Below, piece by piece: positions 55,151-62,151 of a DNA stretch of 64,000 nucleotides. Under the pieces are notes generated by a model that had not been told where the DNA came from, did not search any database, and saw nothing but the letters and a program-made list of their open reading frames with translations. The stretch covers positions 5,022,001-5,086,000 of the forward strand of contig NZ_CP011371.1 of assembly GCF_001017435.1 (NCBI RefSeq), read 5' to 3'. Within the stretch, counting starts at the first letter, position 1. The number at the start of each line of letters is the position of its first letter. The translations under genes were made by a program, and so were the position numbers. Source of the DNA: Caldimonas brevitalea. GTDB taxonomy: Bacteria; Pseudomonadota; Gammaproteobacteria; Burkholderiales; Burkholderiaceae_C.

Positions 55151-55894
55151 ATGAAGCCTGCTCCGCGTCCCCTGCTGCACATCGCCGGCCTGTCGCTGGC
55201 GCTGTGGGGCGGGGTCGCGGGCAGCGCGACGGCCGGAGAAGTGACGGCAAACATCGAGACCACGCTGCGCGAAGCCGCGCAAGCTCATGCTCGACAGAAG
55301 ACTGCAGCCGCAGCGGGATCTCCCGCGCCGCGCTTCACCCGCATCGAGGTGAGCGTGGGCGAGCTGGACAGCCGGCTCAAGCTGGCTCCGTGCGTCCGCA
55401 TGGAGCCCTACATGCCGGCTGGCCTCAGGCCCTGGGGGCGCACGCGGATCGGCGTGCGCTGCGTGGAAGGGCCGACGCGCTGGAACGTGTTCCTGCCGGT
55501 GACGGTGCGCGTCTTCGCCGAGGCCTGGGTGGCCCGCGGCCCGCTGTCGGCGGGCACGGTCCTCAGCCTGGACCACCTGCAGCGCGGCGAGACCGATCTC
55601 GCCGCCGCTGTTTCTCCTGCCGTCACCGATGCCGGTGTCGTGGCGGGCCGGACACTGGCGCGCCCCCTGGTTGAGGGGGAGGTGCTCAAGCTCAGCGATT
55701 TGCGGCCGAAACAATGGTTCGGCATTGGAGATACTGTCAAAGTCATCGCGGTCGGCCAGGGCTTCACGGTCCATGGCGAAGGCCGCGCGATGGCGCCAGG
55801 TCTCGAAGGCCAAGCCGTTCGCATCCGCACTGACAGCGGCCGTATCATCACGGGCTTTGCGAGCGCCGAGCGCACCGTCGAGGTCCCGTTATGA
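55151..55894 (+). CDS. flgA: P-ring assembly chaperone FlgA
   Basis: This 247-residue periplasmic protein helps FlgI polymerise. A signal peptide (about 1-28) is followed by a FlgA N-domain with ELDSRLKLAPCVRMEPYMPAG and a SAF domain (about 120-180; AWVARGPLSAGTVLSLDHLQRGETDL). The C-terminus has GFTVHGEGRAMAPGLEGQAVRIRTDSGRIITGFA, the most conserved part of the family. It is divergent from flgB and upstream of flgM, the common betaproteobacterial arrangement. Confidence 0.95.
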   Translation: MKPAPRPLLHIAGLSLALWGGVAGSATAGEVTANIETTLREAAQAHARQKTAAAAGSPAPRFTRIEVSVGELDSRLKLAPCVRMEPYMPAGLRPWGRTRIGVRCVEGPTRWNVFLPVTVRVFAEAWVARGPLSAGTVLSLDHLQRGETDLAAAVSPAVTDAGVVAGRTLARPLVEGEVLKLSDLRPKQWFGIGDTVKVIAVGQGFTVHGEGRAMAPGLEGQAVRIRTDSGRIITGFASAERTVEVPL

Positions 55895-55999
55895 GGACGG
55901 ACGGCTCTGGAGGGCAGATGGGCGGTCTGAGGATCGGCAAGGTGGGCAGGCGTCATCCGCAGCCCGCACGGTCGGTCGAATTTTTTTCAGGCCCAACCC

Positions 56000-56026
56000 T
56001 AAAGTCCGGCGCGTGTCTGACGAAAT
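56000..56026 (+). promoter_or_regulatory. Sigma-28 (FliA) promoter of flgM
   Basis: TAAAGTCC (56000-56007), an 11-nt spacer and GACGAAAT (56019-56026) fit the FliA consensus TAAAGTTT-N11-GCCGATAA, with the spacing exact and 6 of 8 bases matching in the -35 half. It lies about 50 nt before the flgM ATG and downstream of flgA. Late expression of flgM from sigma-28 is the known regulatory logic of this operon, and fliA is in this window at 58920-59633. Confidence 0.75.
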
Positions 56027-56077
56027 ACCGTCCATGGCGGACGCGACATCGTCTTCCAACCGGTCAAGGAGAAGGTC

Positions 56078-56401
56078 ATGAAAATCGGCAACCACATTGA
56101 GACCCCCTCGCTCACGGCGACCCCCTCTGCAACGCAGCGGACGGCGTCGGGCGACGCGGCGGCAAATGCTGCCGCCCCCAAGCCTGCAGCAGCACCTGCC
56201 GCGGGCAGCACCGAGAGCGCGACCGTGAAACTGTCGAGCACTGCGGCCAGCCTGATGTCGGGCAACGCCGAATTCGACGTCGACAAGGTCAACGCGATGA
56301 AGCAGGCGATTGCCAACGGCACCTTCCGGGTCAATCCGGAGGTGATCGCCGACAAGCTGATCGCCAATGCGCGCGAGTTGCTCGACCGCACCGCACACTG
56401 A
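56078..56401 (+). CDS. flgM: Anti-sigma-28 factor FlgM
   Basis: This 107-residue protein holds FliA inactive until the hook is finished and FlgM is then exported. The N-terminal 50 residues are Ala/Pro/Thr-rich and disordered, as in other FlgM proteins, and the C-terminal part carries the sigma-binding helices (VKLSSTAASLMSG, FDVDKVNAMKQAIANGTFRVNPEVIADKLIANARELL). An AAGGAG-like ribosome site precedes the ATG, and a sigma-28 promoter lies upstream. flgN follows, so the pair is probably one unit. Confidence 0.95.
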   Translation: MKIGNHIETPSLTATPSATQRTASGDAAANAAAPKPAAAPAAGSTESATVKLSSTAASLMSGNAEFDVDKVNAMKQAIANGTFRVNPEVIADKLIANARELLDRTAH

Positions 56402-56457
56402 TCACACCGGCCGATTCGGCCGGCTCCGCCCGACCCTTGACCTTAGCGACCCGCGTC

Positions 56458-56859
56458 ATGTTGTCCCCCCAAGCGACGTCCGGCCCTGGTGACCGTGAGC
56501 TCGAACCCGTGGTTCAGGCCGTGGAGGCCCGCCTCCAGGCCCTCGGACAGGCGCTGCTGGCACGAGACAGCAGCGCCGTCGAGCAGTCTGCTTCCGATTT
56601 GCATCGCGCCCTGACCCAGGCCGTCGATGCGTTCAGCCAGGCCGCGCGCCGCGGGCGAGTGCCTCCGGCCTTGCGCCAGCGCCTGGTGAGCGCCACCGGG
56701 CAGGTGGCCGCACAACGGGAAAGTCTGGCGCGCGCCACCGCCGCGCTGGACCGCGCGATGGATGTGCTGATGCCGCGAACCCAAGACGTCGTATATTCCG
56801 GTCAGCCCGGCAGCGCCACTTACGGCAACGGCCCGCGCGGTGGTTTGATCCGCGCCTGA
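56458..56859 (+). CDS. flgN: Flagellar export chaperone FlgN-like
   Basis: This 133-residue, almost wholly helical protein lies in the flgN position after flgM and has the FlgN pattern of long amphipathic helices with conserved Leu spacing (VQAVEARLQALGQALLARDSSAVEQSASDLHRAL, LRQRLVSATGQVAAQRESLARATAALDRAMDVLM). It should bind the C-termini of FlgK and FlgL and deliver them to the export gate. Identity rests more on position and helical pattern than on strong motifs. ATG 56458 is chosen over an upstream TTG at 56437; neither has a clear Shine-Dalgarno site. The tail after residue 105 is Gly-rich. Confidence 0.8.
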   Translation: MLSPQATSGPGDRELEPVVQAVEARLQALGQALLARDSSAVEQSASDLHRALTQAVDAFSQAARRGRVPPALRQRLVSATGQVAAQRESLARATAALDRAMDVLMPRTQDVVYSGQPGSATYGNGPRGGLIRA

Positions 56860-56892
56860 CCCGCTGACGCCACGCTGCTTCCAGTTTTCGTC

Positions 56893-56946
56893 AAAAAGAA
56901 AACAAGAAGACAGAACAAAAAGAAGATAGAACAAACAAAAGACAAA
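56893..56946 (+). other. AT-rich purine tract beside a hairpin
   Basis: About 54 bases made almost only of A, G and C with A in the majority and nearly no T on the plus strand. Short units such as AGAACAAA and AAGAAGA recur. The composition is in strong contrast to the GC-rich surroundings. On the minus strand it is a T/C-rich run just beyond the hairpin at 56944-56969. Confidence 0.6.
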
Positions 56947-56969
56947 ACGGCCGCAGATGCGGCCGTTTT
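56944..56969. terminator. Bidirectional intrinsic terminator between flgN and the PEP-CTERM gene
   Basis: An 11-bp perfect stem AAAACGGCCGC (56944-56954) and GCGGCCGTTTT (56959-56969) with loop AGAT. For plus-strand transcripts from flgN it ends in TTTT, and for the minus-strand PEP-CTERM transcript the same hairpin is followed by a long U/C-rich stretch. It separates two convergent genes. Confidence 0.88.
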
Positions 56970-56991
56970 GCATGGCGAGCGGCGAGCCGGA

Positions 56992-58128
56992 TCAGGCTTG
57001 TGCCGCGCGCAACTGGCGCCGGCGTGCACGCCAGGCCAGTGCACCCAGGCCCACGACGAACAACGCGATGGTCTCGGGTTCCGGTGCCGGCGACAGCAGC
57101 ACCGTGCGGCCGTCCTGCGAGAAGGCGAGGATCTGCCCCTGGTTGTTGATGGCGCGCGGGTCGGTCACGACATAACCGTCCTCGATCAGCACGCTGTTCA
57201 AGAACGTCTTTTTGCCACTTTGCCAGACGAAGGCGCCCTCACCGATCGTCAGGCCGACGACCTGGCCTTTGTCGTTGATCGCCGAGCCGAAGCTGTCGAC
57301 CCCCTTCTTGCCCGCGTCGAGGTCGATGAAACCCGTTTCGGCGTTCCAGACGAAGGCATGCCGGTTCTCTTCGATCCAGCAGGAGCCCCATTCGTCGCAG
57401 ATCTCCTCGCCACCGGCGATCGCGCCGGTGCCGACCACCCAGCCATTGCCGTTGATACCGGCCGGGCCGGCCCAGGTACCGCCCGGGGTGCCGAAGTCGG
57501 TCTTGCGGCCCTGGCCCGACACGACGAAGGGGTTGGGCGGTGTGGTGCTGCCGTTGTAGCCGGTGACGGCGCCGTTGTTGTTGATCGCCGTCGGGAAGAA
57601 GCCGACGCCGTCGGGCGCCCCTTGCAGCAAGGGCTTCAGGCCGCTGCCGGCGCTCCAGGTGTAGATGCTGTCGGCGTTGGAGAAGCGCACCTTCAACAAG
57701 ACGGTGCCGTGGTCGTTGATGCTGACCGCTTCGCCATAGAGGGCCGACGCCGGCAGGTTGATCTTCTGCAGACCCTTCTGTCGGTTCCAGACGAAGGGCG
57801 AGGCGCTCTGGCCATTGCCGTAGGAGTGGCCGACCACCGTGCCGTTCGACGAGATGTCGGTGGCGACGACCGACAGACCGGTGCTGGAGCCGATGTCGAG
57901 GAAACCGGCCTTCGCGTCCCAGACGAAGCTGGTGACGCCGCCGCCGGCGCGCTCTCGGGTGCCCACCACCTGCCCGGCATCGTTCAGGCTGGCGCCCGAG
58001 ACATTGCCGAGATCGGTCACGTGGTAATGGTGCTGGACCGCCGCCCAGGTGGCCGGGGCCACCGTGATCGCCGCCGCTGCGACGACGAGCGTGCGAGCCA
58101 AGCGTGACGGGGTGAAAGTTGCCTTCAT
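56992..58128 (-). CDS. HAF-repeat PEP-CTERM protein
   Basis: This 378-residue exported protein starts with a signal peptide (KATFTPSRLARTLVVAAAAITVAPATWA) and ends with a PEP-CTERM tail (PAPEPETIALFVVGLGALAWRARRRQLRAAQA). Between them are about seven HAF-type repeats with cores such as SLNDAGQVVG, DISSNGTVVG, AINNNGAVTG, GINGNGWVVG and AINDKGQVVG, each followed by an FVW-type strand. These repeats form an extracellular beta structure. Exosortase should cut the tail and release the protein to the matrix. No exosortase gene is in the window. The upstream region contains palindromic elements at 58289-58340. Confidence 0.9.
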   Translation of the reverse strand: MKATFTPSRLARTLVVAAAAITVAPATWAAVQHHYHVTDLGNVSGASLNDAGQVVGTRERAGGGVTSFVWDAKAGFLDIGSSTGLSVVATDISSNGTVVGHSYGNGQSASPFVWNRQKGLQKINLPASALYGEAVSINDHGTVLLKVRFSNADSIYTWSAGSGLKPLLQGAPDGVGFFPTAINNNGAVTGYNGSTTPPNPFVVSGQGRKTDFGTPGGTWAGPAGINGNGWVVGTGAIAGGEEICDEWGSCWIEENRHAFVWNAETGFIDLDAGKKGVDSFGSAINDKGQVVGLTIGEGAFVWQSGKKTFLNSVLIEDGYVVTDPRAINNQGQILAFSQDGRTVLLSPAPEPETIALFVVGLGALAWRARRRQLRAAQA

Positions 58129-58288
58129 GAAGAGATGCCTCCCGATGTCCGGTGAGCGATGGAAACGTGGCTCCCTGGGGATTCCGTTCGGGCTTCCGTT
58201 GTTACCAAATGCGCCACACGTCCTGTTGCAAATTGGTCTCGCGGCTAAGCGAGCGCACACAACGAATGATCGGCGATCGTTCCCCGGT

Positions 58289-58340
58289 TAGGGGGACTTT
58301 TCATTCTGATGGTGTGGGGAACACAACGCGGGTCCCCCTA
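58289..58340. promoter_or_regulatory. Paired inverted 9-mers, possible operator
   Basis: TAGGGGGAC (58289-58297) and its reverse complement GTCCCCCTA (58332-58340) are separated by 34 bp. A further GTGT-GGGGA-ACAC half-palindrome lies between them. The pair sits about 160-210 bp upstream of the HAF-repeat PEP-CTERM start and would suit a dimeric or LuxR-type regulator. Confidence 0.45.
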
Positions 58341-58766
58341 CATTGGGGGCGGGTTGCAGCTTGACGGAATTGCGGGAACGCCGTTTGCTTGACGGCCCGC
58401 CTCCGGGTTGCAAAATTTCACCCATACCCTGCGCCGGGGGCTTGCACGGCGCGCCGTACTGCCCCATGGCAGACACGCCCTGCACGCCCGCAAGCGCCCA
58501 CACACTTCAGTTTCGTTGCGGGGGCGACCCTAACGGGGACGATCTGCGACAGGCTCCCACGTCGACCCAGCGGCCATCAACGCGCGACCAACGGACAGAT
58601 TTGGCAGGAGGACTGGCGGGAGGGCCTGCGGGCGTCAGCAGCGGTGTCAGCAGCCGGCCAAGGCCCTGCAGAGAGGGCACGCAGGGGTGGAGGGAGACGC
58701 CGCGAGGGGCTGCCGACACCTGAAGGTCGGCCGGCAATGGCACCGTGGCCGACGCCGCGGGTCGGC

Positions 58767-58790
58767 CTCTTGCAGCCGCGGCCGCAAGAG
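58767..58790. repeat. 24-nt near-perfect palindrome
   Basis: CTCTTGC (58767-58773) pairs with GCAAGAG (58784-58790), and the inner GCCGCGGC (58775-58782) is itself palindromic; only the A/C pair at 58774 and 58783 does not match. No T-run follows on either strand. It lies about 130 bp past the fliA stop. Confidence 0.6.
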
Positions 58791-58919
58791 ACGAGAGGAC
58801 TTGGTGGGGATGAGAACAACCGCCGAGCAGAAGACGGCGGGCGCCAGGATGGCATCGGCCCCCGGCTCATCTGCCGGGGAGAGGCTGGCGGGTCGCCCTC
58901 GCGACCGCGCCGCCCGGGT

Positions 58920-59633
58920 TCACCACTCGCGGAGTTTGACGCGCAAGCGGGCGATCGACTGGCTGTGCAGCTGGCACACGCGCGACTCGGTGACGCCGAG
59001 CACGGCGGCGATTTCCTTCAGGTTCATGTCCTGCTCGTAGTACATGCTCATCACGTACTGCTCCCGCTCGGGCAGGGTTTTGATCGCGTCCACCAGGGCG
59101 CTGCGCAAGCGGTGGTCGTTGAGCTGGCTGAGCGGGTCGGCGTCCTTGTCGCTGACATGGCGATCGAGGTAATCGTCGTCGCCGTTGTCGCTGCTCATGT
59201 CCTCCAGGTACACCAGCTGCGTGCCGCGCACCTTGTTCAACATGTCCTGGTAGTCGCTGAGCGTCACGCCCAGTTCCTTGGCGATTTCGCTTTCATGCGG
59301 CGGGCGCCCGAGCTTCTGCTCGAGACGGTGCACCGCCGCCTCGATGGTGCGCTGCTGTTTGCGGGTGCCGCGGCTCATCCAGTCGGCGCCGCGCAGCTCG
59401 TCGAGCATGGCGCCGCGGATGCGCTGGGTGGCGAAGGTTTCGAACTGCACGCCCTGTGCTGCGTCGAAGCGGCTCAAGGCGTCGTTCAGGCCGATCATGC
59501 CGACCTGGATCAGGTCGTCGATCTCCACATTGGCCGGCAGCTTCGCAATCATCTGGTGGGCAAGACGCCGCACCAGCGGGCTGTACTGCTGCAGCATCGA
59601 GTTCTGGTCGAGGCGGCCCTTGGCGGTGTACAT
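58920..59633 (-). CDS. fliA: Flagellar sigma factor FliA (sigma-28)
   Basis: This 237-residue sigma factor transcribes late flagellar genes. Region 2 has VEIDDLIQVGMIGLNDALSRFD and FETFATQRIRGAMLDELRGADWMSRGTR; region 3 has KLGRPPHESEIAKELGV; region 4 has LPEREQYVMSMYYEQDMNLKEIAAVLGVTESRVCQLHSQSIARLRVKL, the helix-turn-helix for the -35. Its inhibitor FlgM and a matching promoter are in the same window. It is 18 nt downstream of the flhG-like gene and is probably co-transcribed with flhA-flhF. Confidence 0.97.
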   Translation of the reverse strand: MYTAKGRLDQNSMLQQYSPLVRRLAHQMIAKLPANVEIDDLIQVGMIGLNDALSRFDAAQGVQFETFATQRIRGAMLDELRGADWMSRGTRKQQRTIEAAVHRLEQKLGRPPHESEIAKELGVTLSDYQDMLNKVRGTQLVYLEDMSSDNGDDDYLDRHVSDKDADPLSQLNDHRLRSALVDAIKTLPEREQYVMSMYYEQDMNLKEIAAVLGVTESRVCQLHSQSIARLRVKLREW

Positions 59634-59651
59634 GAAGTGGCGCTCCGGAGA

Positions 59652-60512
59652 TCAGTTGAACGCGTGGGTGACGGAGGTCGCGGCCGCCGAGGCGCCGCGA
59701 TGGTGGTGGTGCTGCTGCTGGTGTGCGCGGGCGTCGGAGGACGGCATCGCCCCCCACGTCCCGTTCTCGCCGTCCTGCAACGAGAACGGCAGCGCATAGT
59801 GCAAAAGATTCATCGAGAGCTGGTGCAGCGCCTGCGCGAGCACATGTTCGTTGTCGTTGGCCGTGCTGGTCAGCGCCACCAGGTGCGCCTCACCGCCGAG
59901 AAAGTCGCTGACGCAGCGCACCAGTCGCAGTGCCGCGGGCGGCACGCCGATGGCCTGCTCGGTGGCGTCCATCACCACCGCGTGGTCGAGCAGCCCGCCG
60001 TATTGGGCGAGGATCTTGATCGACGCGTAGGCATGCTTCAGGCTCTGCGCGTCGTCGCCGGTGAACACCAGCGGCCGCACCCGGCGGTGGCCGAACAGCG
60101 CGCTCAACACCGCGGCGTCGGCATGGAAGACGATCACGTCGGCCGACGGCGCCGCTTCCCGCAGGGCCTCGAACAGCAAGGCAGAGCGACCTTCGCTCAC
60201 CTCGGTGAAACGGGCCAGCGAACCGCCGGCCGCCAGCACCGAGGTATGGGTGTCGAATTCGTCGATCCACTGGCCGAGGTCGAGGTCGCGTGCGATCGCC
60301 GCGGCCACGTCCACGCCGGTGGTGTAGCGGCTGGCAACGCCGTCCACCACCAGGGTGTGCAGCCCTTGGGCCGCCAGGCCCTGGCACAGGCCTTCCAGCA
60401 GCACGTGGCTGCTGGTCGCGTAGGGGTTGGCGACCACCGGCAGCAAATGCACCGTGTGATGGGCGAACAAGCGGCGCAGGCCGTGGGCTTGGTCGAAACC
60501 GCGCTCAAGCAT
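59652..60512 (-). CDS. flhG: FlhG-like MinD-family protein lacking Walker A
   Basis: This 286-residue protein occupies the flhG (fleN) position between flhF and fliA and starts like FlhG (AHGLRRLF...). The MinD-type deviant Walker A (KGGxGKT) is missing: the equivalent strand reads LLPVVANPYATSSHVLLEGL, with no Lys. Later motifs are also eroded, although the length and order (a DxxL-type middle part with VVDGVASRYT, SADVIVFHADA) remain. It ends in a Gln/His-rich tail with HHHH. It may still bind FlhF or FliA-related partners but is unlikely to hydrolyse ATP like MinD. It overlaps flhF by 8 nt. Confidence 0.75.
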   Translation of the reverse strand: MLERGFDQAHGLRRLFAHHTVHLLPVVANPYATSSHVLLEGLCQGLAAQGLHTLVVDGVASRYTTGVDVAAAIARDLDLGQWIDEFDTHTSVLAAGGSLARFTEVSEGRSALLFEALREAAPSADVIVFHADAAVLSALFGHRRVRPLVFTGDDAQSLKHAYASIKILAQYGGLLDHAVVMDATEQAIGVPPAALRLVRCVSDFLGGEAHLVALTSTANDNEHVLAQALHQLSMNLLHYALPFSLQDGENGTWGAMPSSDARAHQQQHHHHRGASAAATSVTHAFN

Positions 60513-62151
60513 GGGCGCCCCCGCCGATGTTGTGTTGCTGCACCGCGGCGCTGCGCTGCGGCGGTGCGGTAAACACCAAATTCACGTCGTCGCTGTCGAG
60601 CCGGTAGGCCGAGCTGCCGCCGCCGCGCAAGGCGCGGTGCACCAGCGCGTGGGACGACATGCGGTGCCAGTCTTCGGGCACACGCTGGCCGTTGGCCACG
60701 CCGAGCACCTTGAGCTTGTGGCGGATCATCGCGTCGAGTGCCGGGCCCAGCTTGACGGCCTCGTCGAGCTTGGACAGCACCACACCCTTGCACTGGTTGG
60801 CACGGTAGGCCAGCAGCACGTCTTCGATGGTCTCGCCTTGCGACGCGGCGTTCACCACCAGCAGGCGCTGGATGCTGCGATGGCCGACCATCTCGAGCAA
60901 CTCTTGGGTGCGGCTGTCGCGCTGGGCGATGCCGGCGGTGTCGATCAACACCATCTTCTTGGCCGAGAGCAGGTCGAGCAGGTCTTCCAGCGCCGGGCGG
61001 TCGTGGGCGGTGTGCACCGCACAGCCGATGATGCGGCCATAGGCCCGCAGCTGCTCGTGCGCACCGACACGGTAGGCGTCGAGCGTGATCAGGCCGAGGT
61101 TGGACGCGCCGTACTTGGCCGCGAAGGCCGCCGCCAGCTTGGCGGTGGTGGTGGTCTTGCCGACGCCGGTGGAGCCCACCATCGCGTAGACGCCGCCTTG
61201 ATCTTCCAGCGCCGGTTCGGCTTCGCCGGTCAGCAGGTTGCGTTGCAGCACGCTGGCGACCCAGGCGTCCAGGTCGGCCACGTCGGCCGGCGTGCCGGCA
61301 GCGAGCTTGCGGATCAGGGCCGGCGAGAAGCTGCAATCGAGCAGCTTCTGCGTCAGCTTGGCCTGATGCGGGTTGCGTTGCAGCTTTTCCATGAAGGCCA
61401 GCGCACCGAAGCGCTCTTCGATCAGGCCTTTCATCTGGCGCAGCTCGTTGAGCATGGTGCGCTGTTCGTGGTCGGCCTGGCTGGCGAGCGCCGGCATCAC
61501 GGGGGCAGCGGCCTGCACGGCGGCCGGGGCATGCCAGGCGGCGTCGTCGTGCAGCGACAAGGCACCAGCGCCGTAGTGGCTGTCATCGGCCAGCAGCGCG
61601 CGCTGCGTTTGCTTCGGCTGATGCTGCTGTGCGGATTCGGCGGCGATGCGCTCGGCCTGACGCAATGCGGCGCGCTCGGCCAGGCGCTGTTCGAGCGGCA
61701 GCGGTGCGGCGCTGGCCGCGGGGGCTGCGGCGCGCGGCAGGGCTGCCGGCGTCGGAGCGGCTTGCTGCTGCGGCTGCTGCGCGGCCTGGCGGCGCTTGAG
61801 CATGCGCTCGCGCACATAGTCCTGGAACGACAGCGTGCTCATCGCCAGCTGTTCGACGTCGCCATCCACCGGCGCACGCGGCGCAGCGGCGGCTTGCGGC
61901 TCGGCCGGCATCGCGGCGGCGCGGCGCGCAGGCGCTGCTGCAGCCGGCAGACGCGGCGTCGCGGCGGGGGCGGCAGCTGCGGTCGACTGGAACTTCTCGA
62001 TCGCCGCCACGCTGTCCGGCGCCATCGCCAGCACTTCGACCCCTTCGGCGCAGGGCCGGGTCGACAGGATCACGGCCTCGTCGCCGAAGGCCTGGCGCAC
62101 TTGCACGAGTGCGTCGCGCGAGGTGCGCGCGACAAAGCGCTTGACGTTCAT
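60505..62151 (-). CDS. flhF: Flagellar SRP-like GTPase FlhF
   Basis: This 548-residue GTPase sets the site of flagellum assembly, usually the cell pole. An N-terminal basic segment (NVKRFVARTSRDALVQVRQAFGDEAVILSTR), a long Ala/Gln/Pro-rich linker (about 60-250), an N domain and a G domain follow. The P-loop GSTGVGKT (326-333), the TLDAYRVGAHEQL switch and LIDTAGIAQRD, then LSKLDEAVKLGPAL with the base-binding part, are all present. The ATG overlaps the flhA stop (ATGA) and the stop overlaps the flhG-like start, so all three are coupled. Confidence 0.95.
   Translation of the reverse strand: MNVKRFVARTSRDALVQVRQAFGDEAVILSTRPCAEGVEVLAMAPDSVAAIEKFQSTAAAAPAATPRLPAAAAPARRAAAMPAEPQAAAAPRAPVDGDVEQLAMSTLSFQDYVRERMLKRRQAAQQPQQQAAPTPAALPRAAAPAASAAPLPLEQRLAERAALRQAERIAAESAQQHQPKQTQRALLADDSHYGAGALSLHDDAAWHAPAAVQAAAPVMPALASQADHEQRTMLNELRQMKGLIEERFGALAFMEKLQRNPHQAKLTQKLLDCSFSPALIRKLAAGTPADVADLDAWVASVLQRNLLTGEAEPALEDQGGVYAMVGSTGVGKTTTTAKLAAAFAAKYGASNLGLITLDAYRVGAHEQLRAYGRIIGCAVHTAHDRPALEDLLDLLSAKKMVLIDTAGIAQRDSRTQELLEMVGHRSIQRLLVVNAASQGETIEDVLLAYRANQCKGVVLSKLDEAVKLGPALDAMIRHKLKVLGVANGQRVPEDWHRMSSHALVHRALRGGGSSAYRLDSDDVNLVFTAPPQRSAAVQQHNIGGGAHA

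Larger units (their letters stand above)
58129..58919. other. 791-bp region without a convincing gene
   Basis: This stretch lies between the PEP-CTERM start and the fliA stop. Frames in it, up to about 126 codons, have no protein-like composition and no ribosome site, so I call none. It contains two inverted copies of TAGGGGGAC (58289-58297 and 58332-58340) near the PEP-CTERM promoter side and a 24-nt imperfect palindrome at 58767-58790. Regulatory use of the first pair is plausible; the rest looks like spacer, perhaps with a small RNA that I cannot show. Confidence 0.55.

Noticed and set aside
58324..58360. Sigma-54 -24/-12 site
   Set aside because: GG and GC elements are one base too close, and the site points away from the PEP-CTERM gene.
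58389..58919. Small protein genes in the 791-bp spacer
   Set aside because: Compositions are Arg/Ser/Pro-rich shadows and no ribosome site is present.
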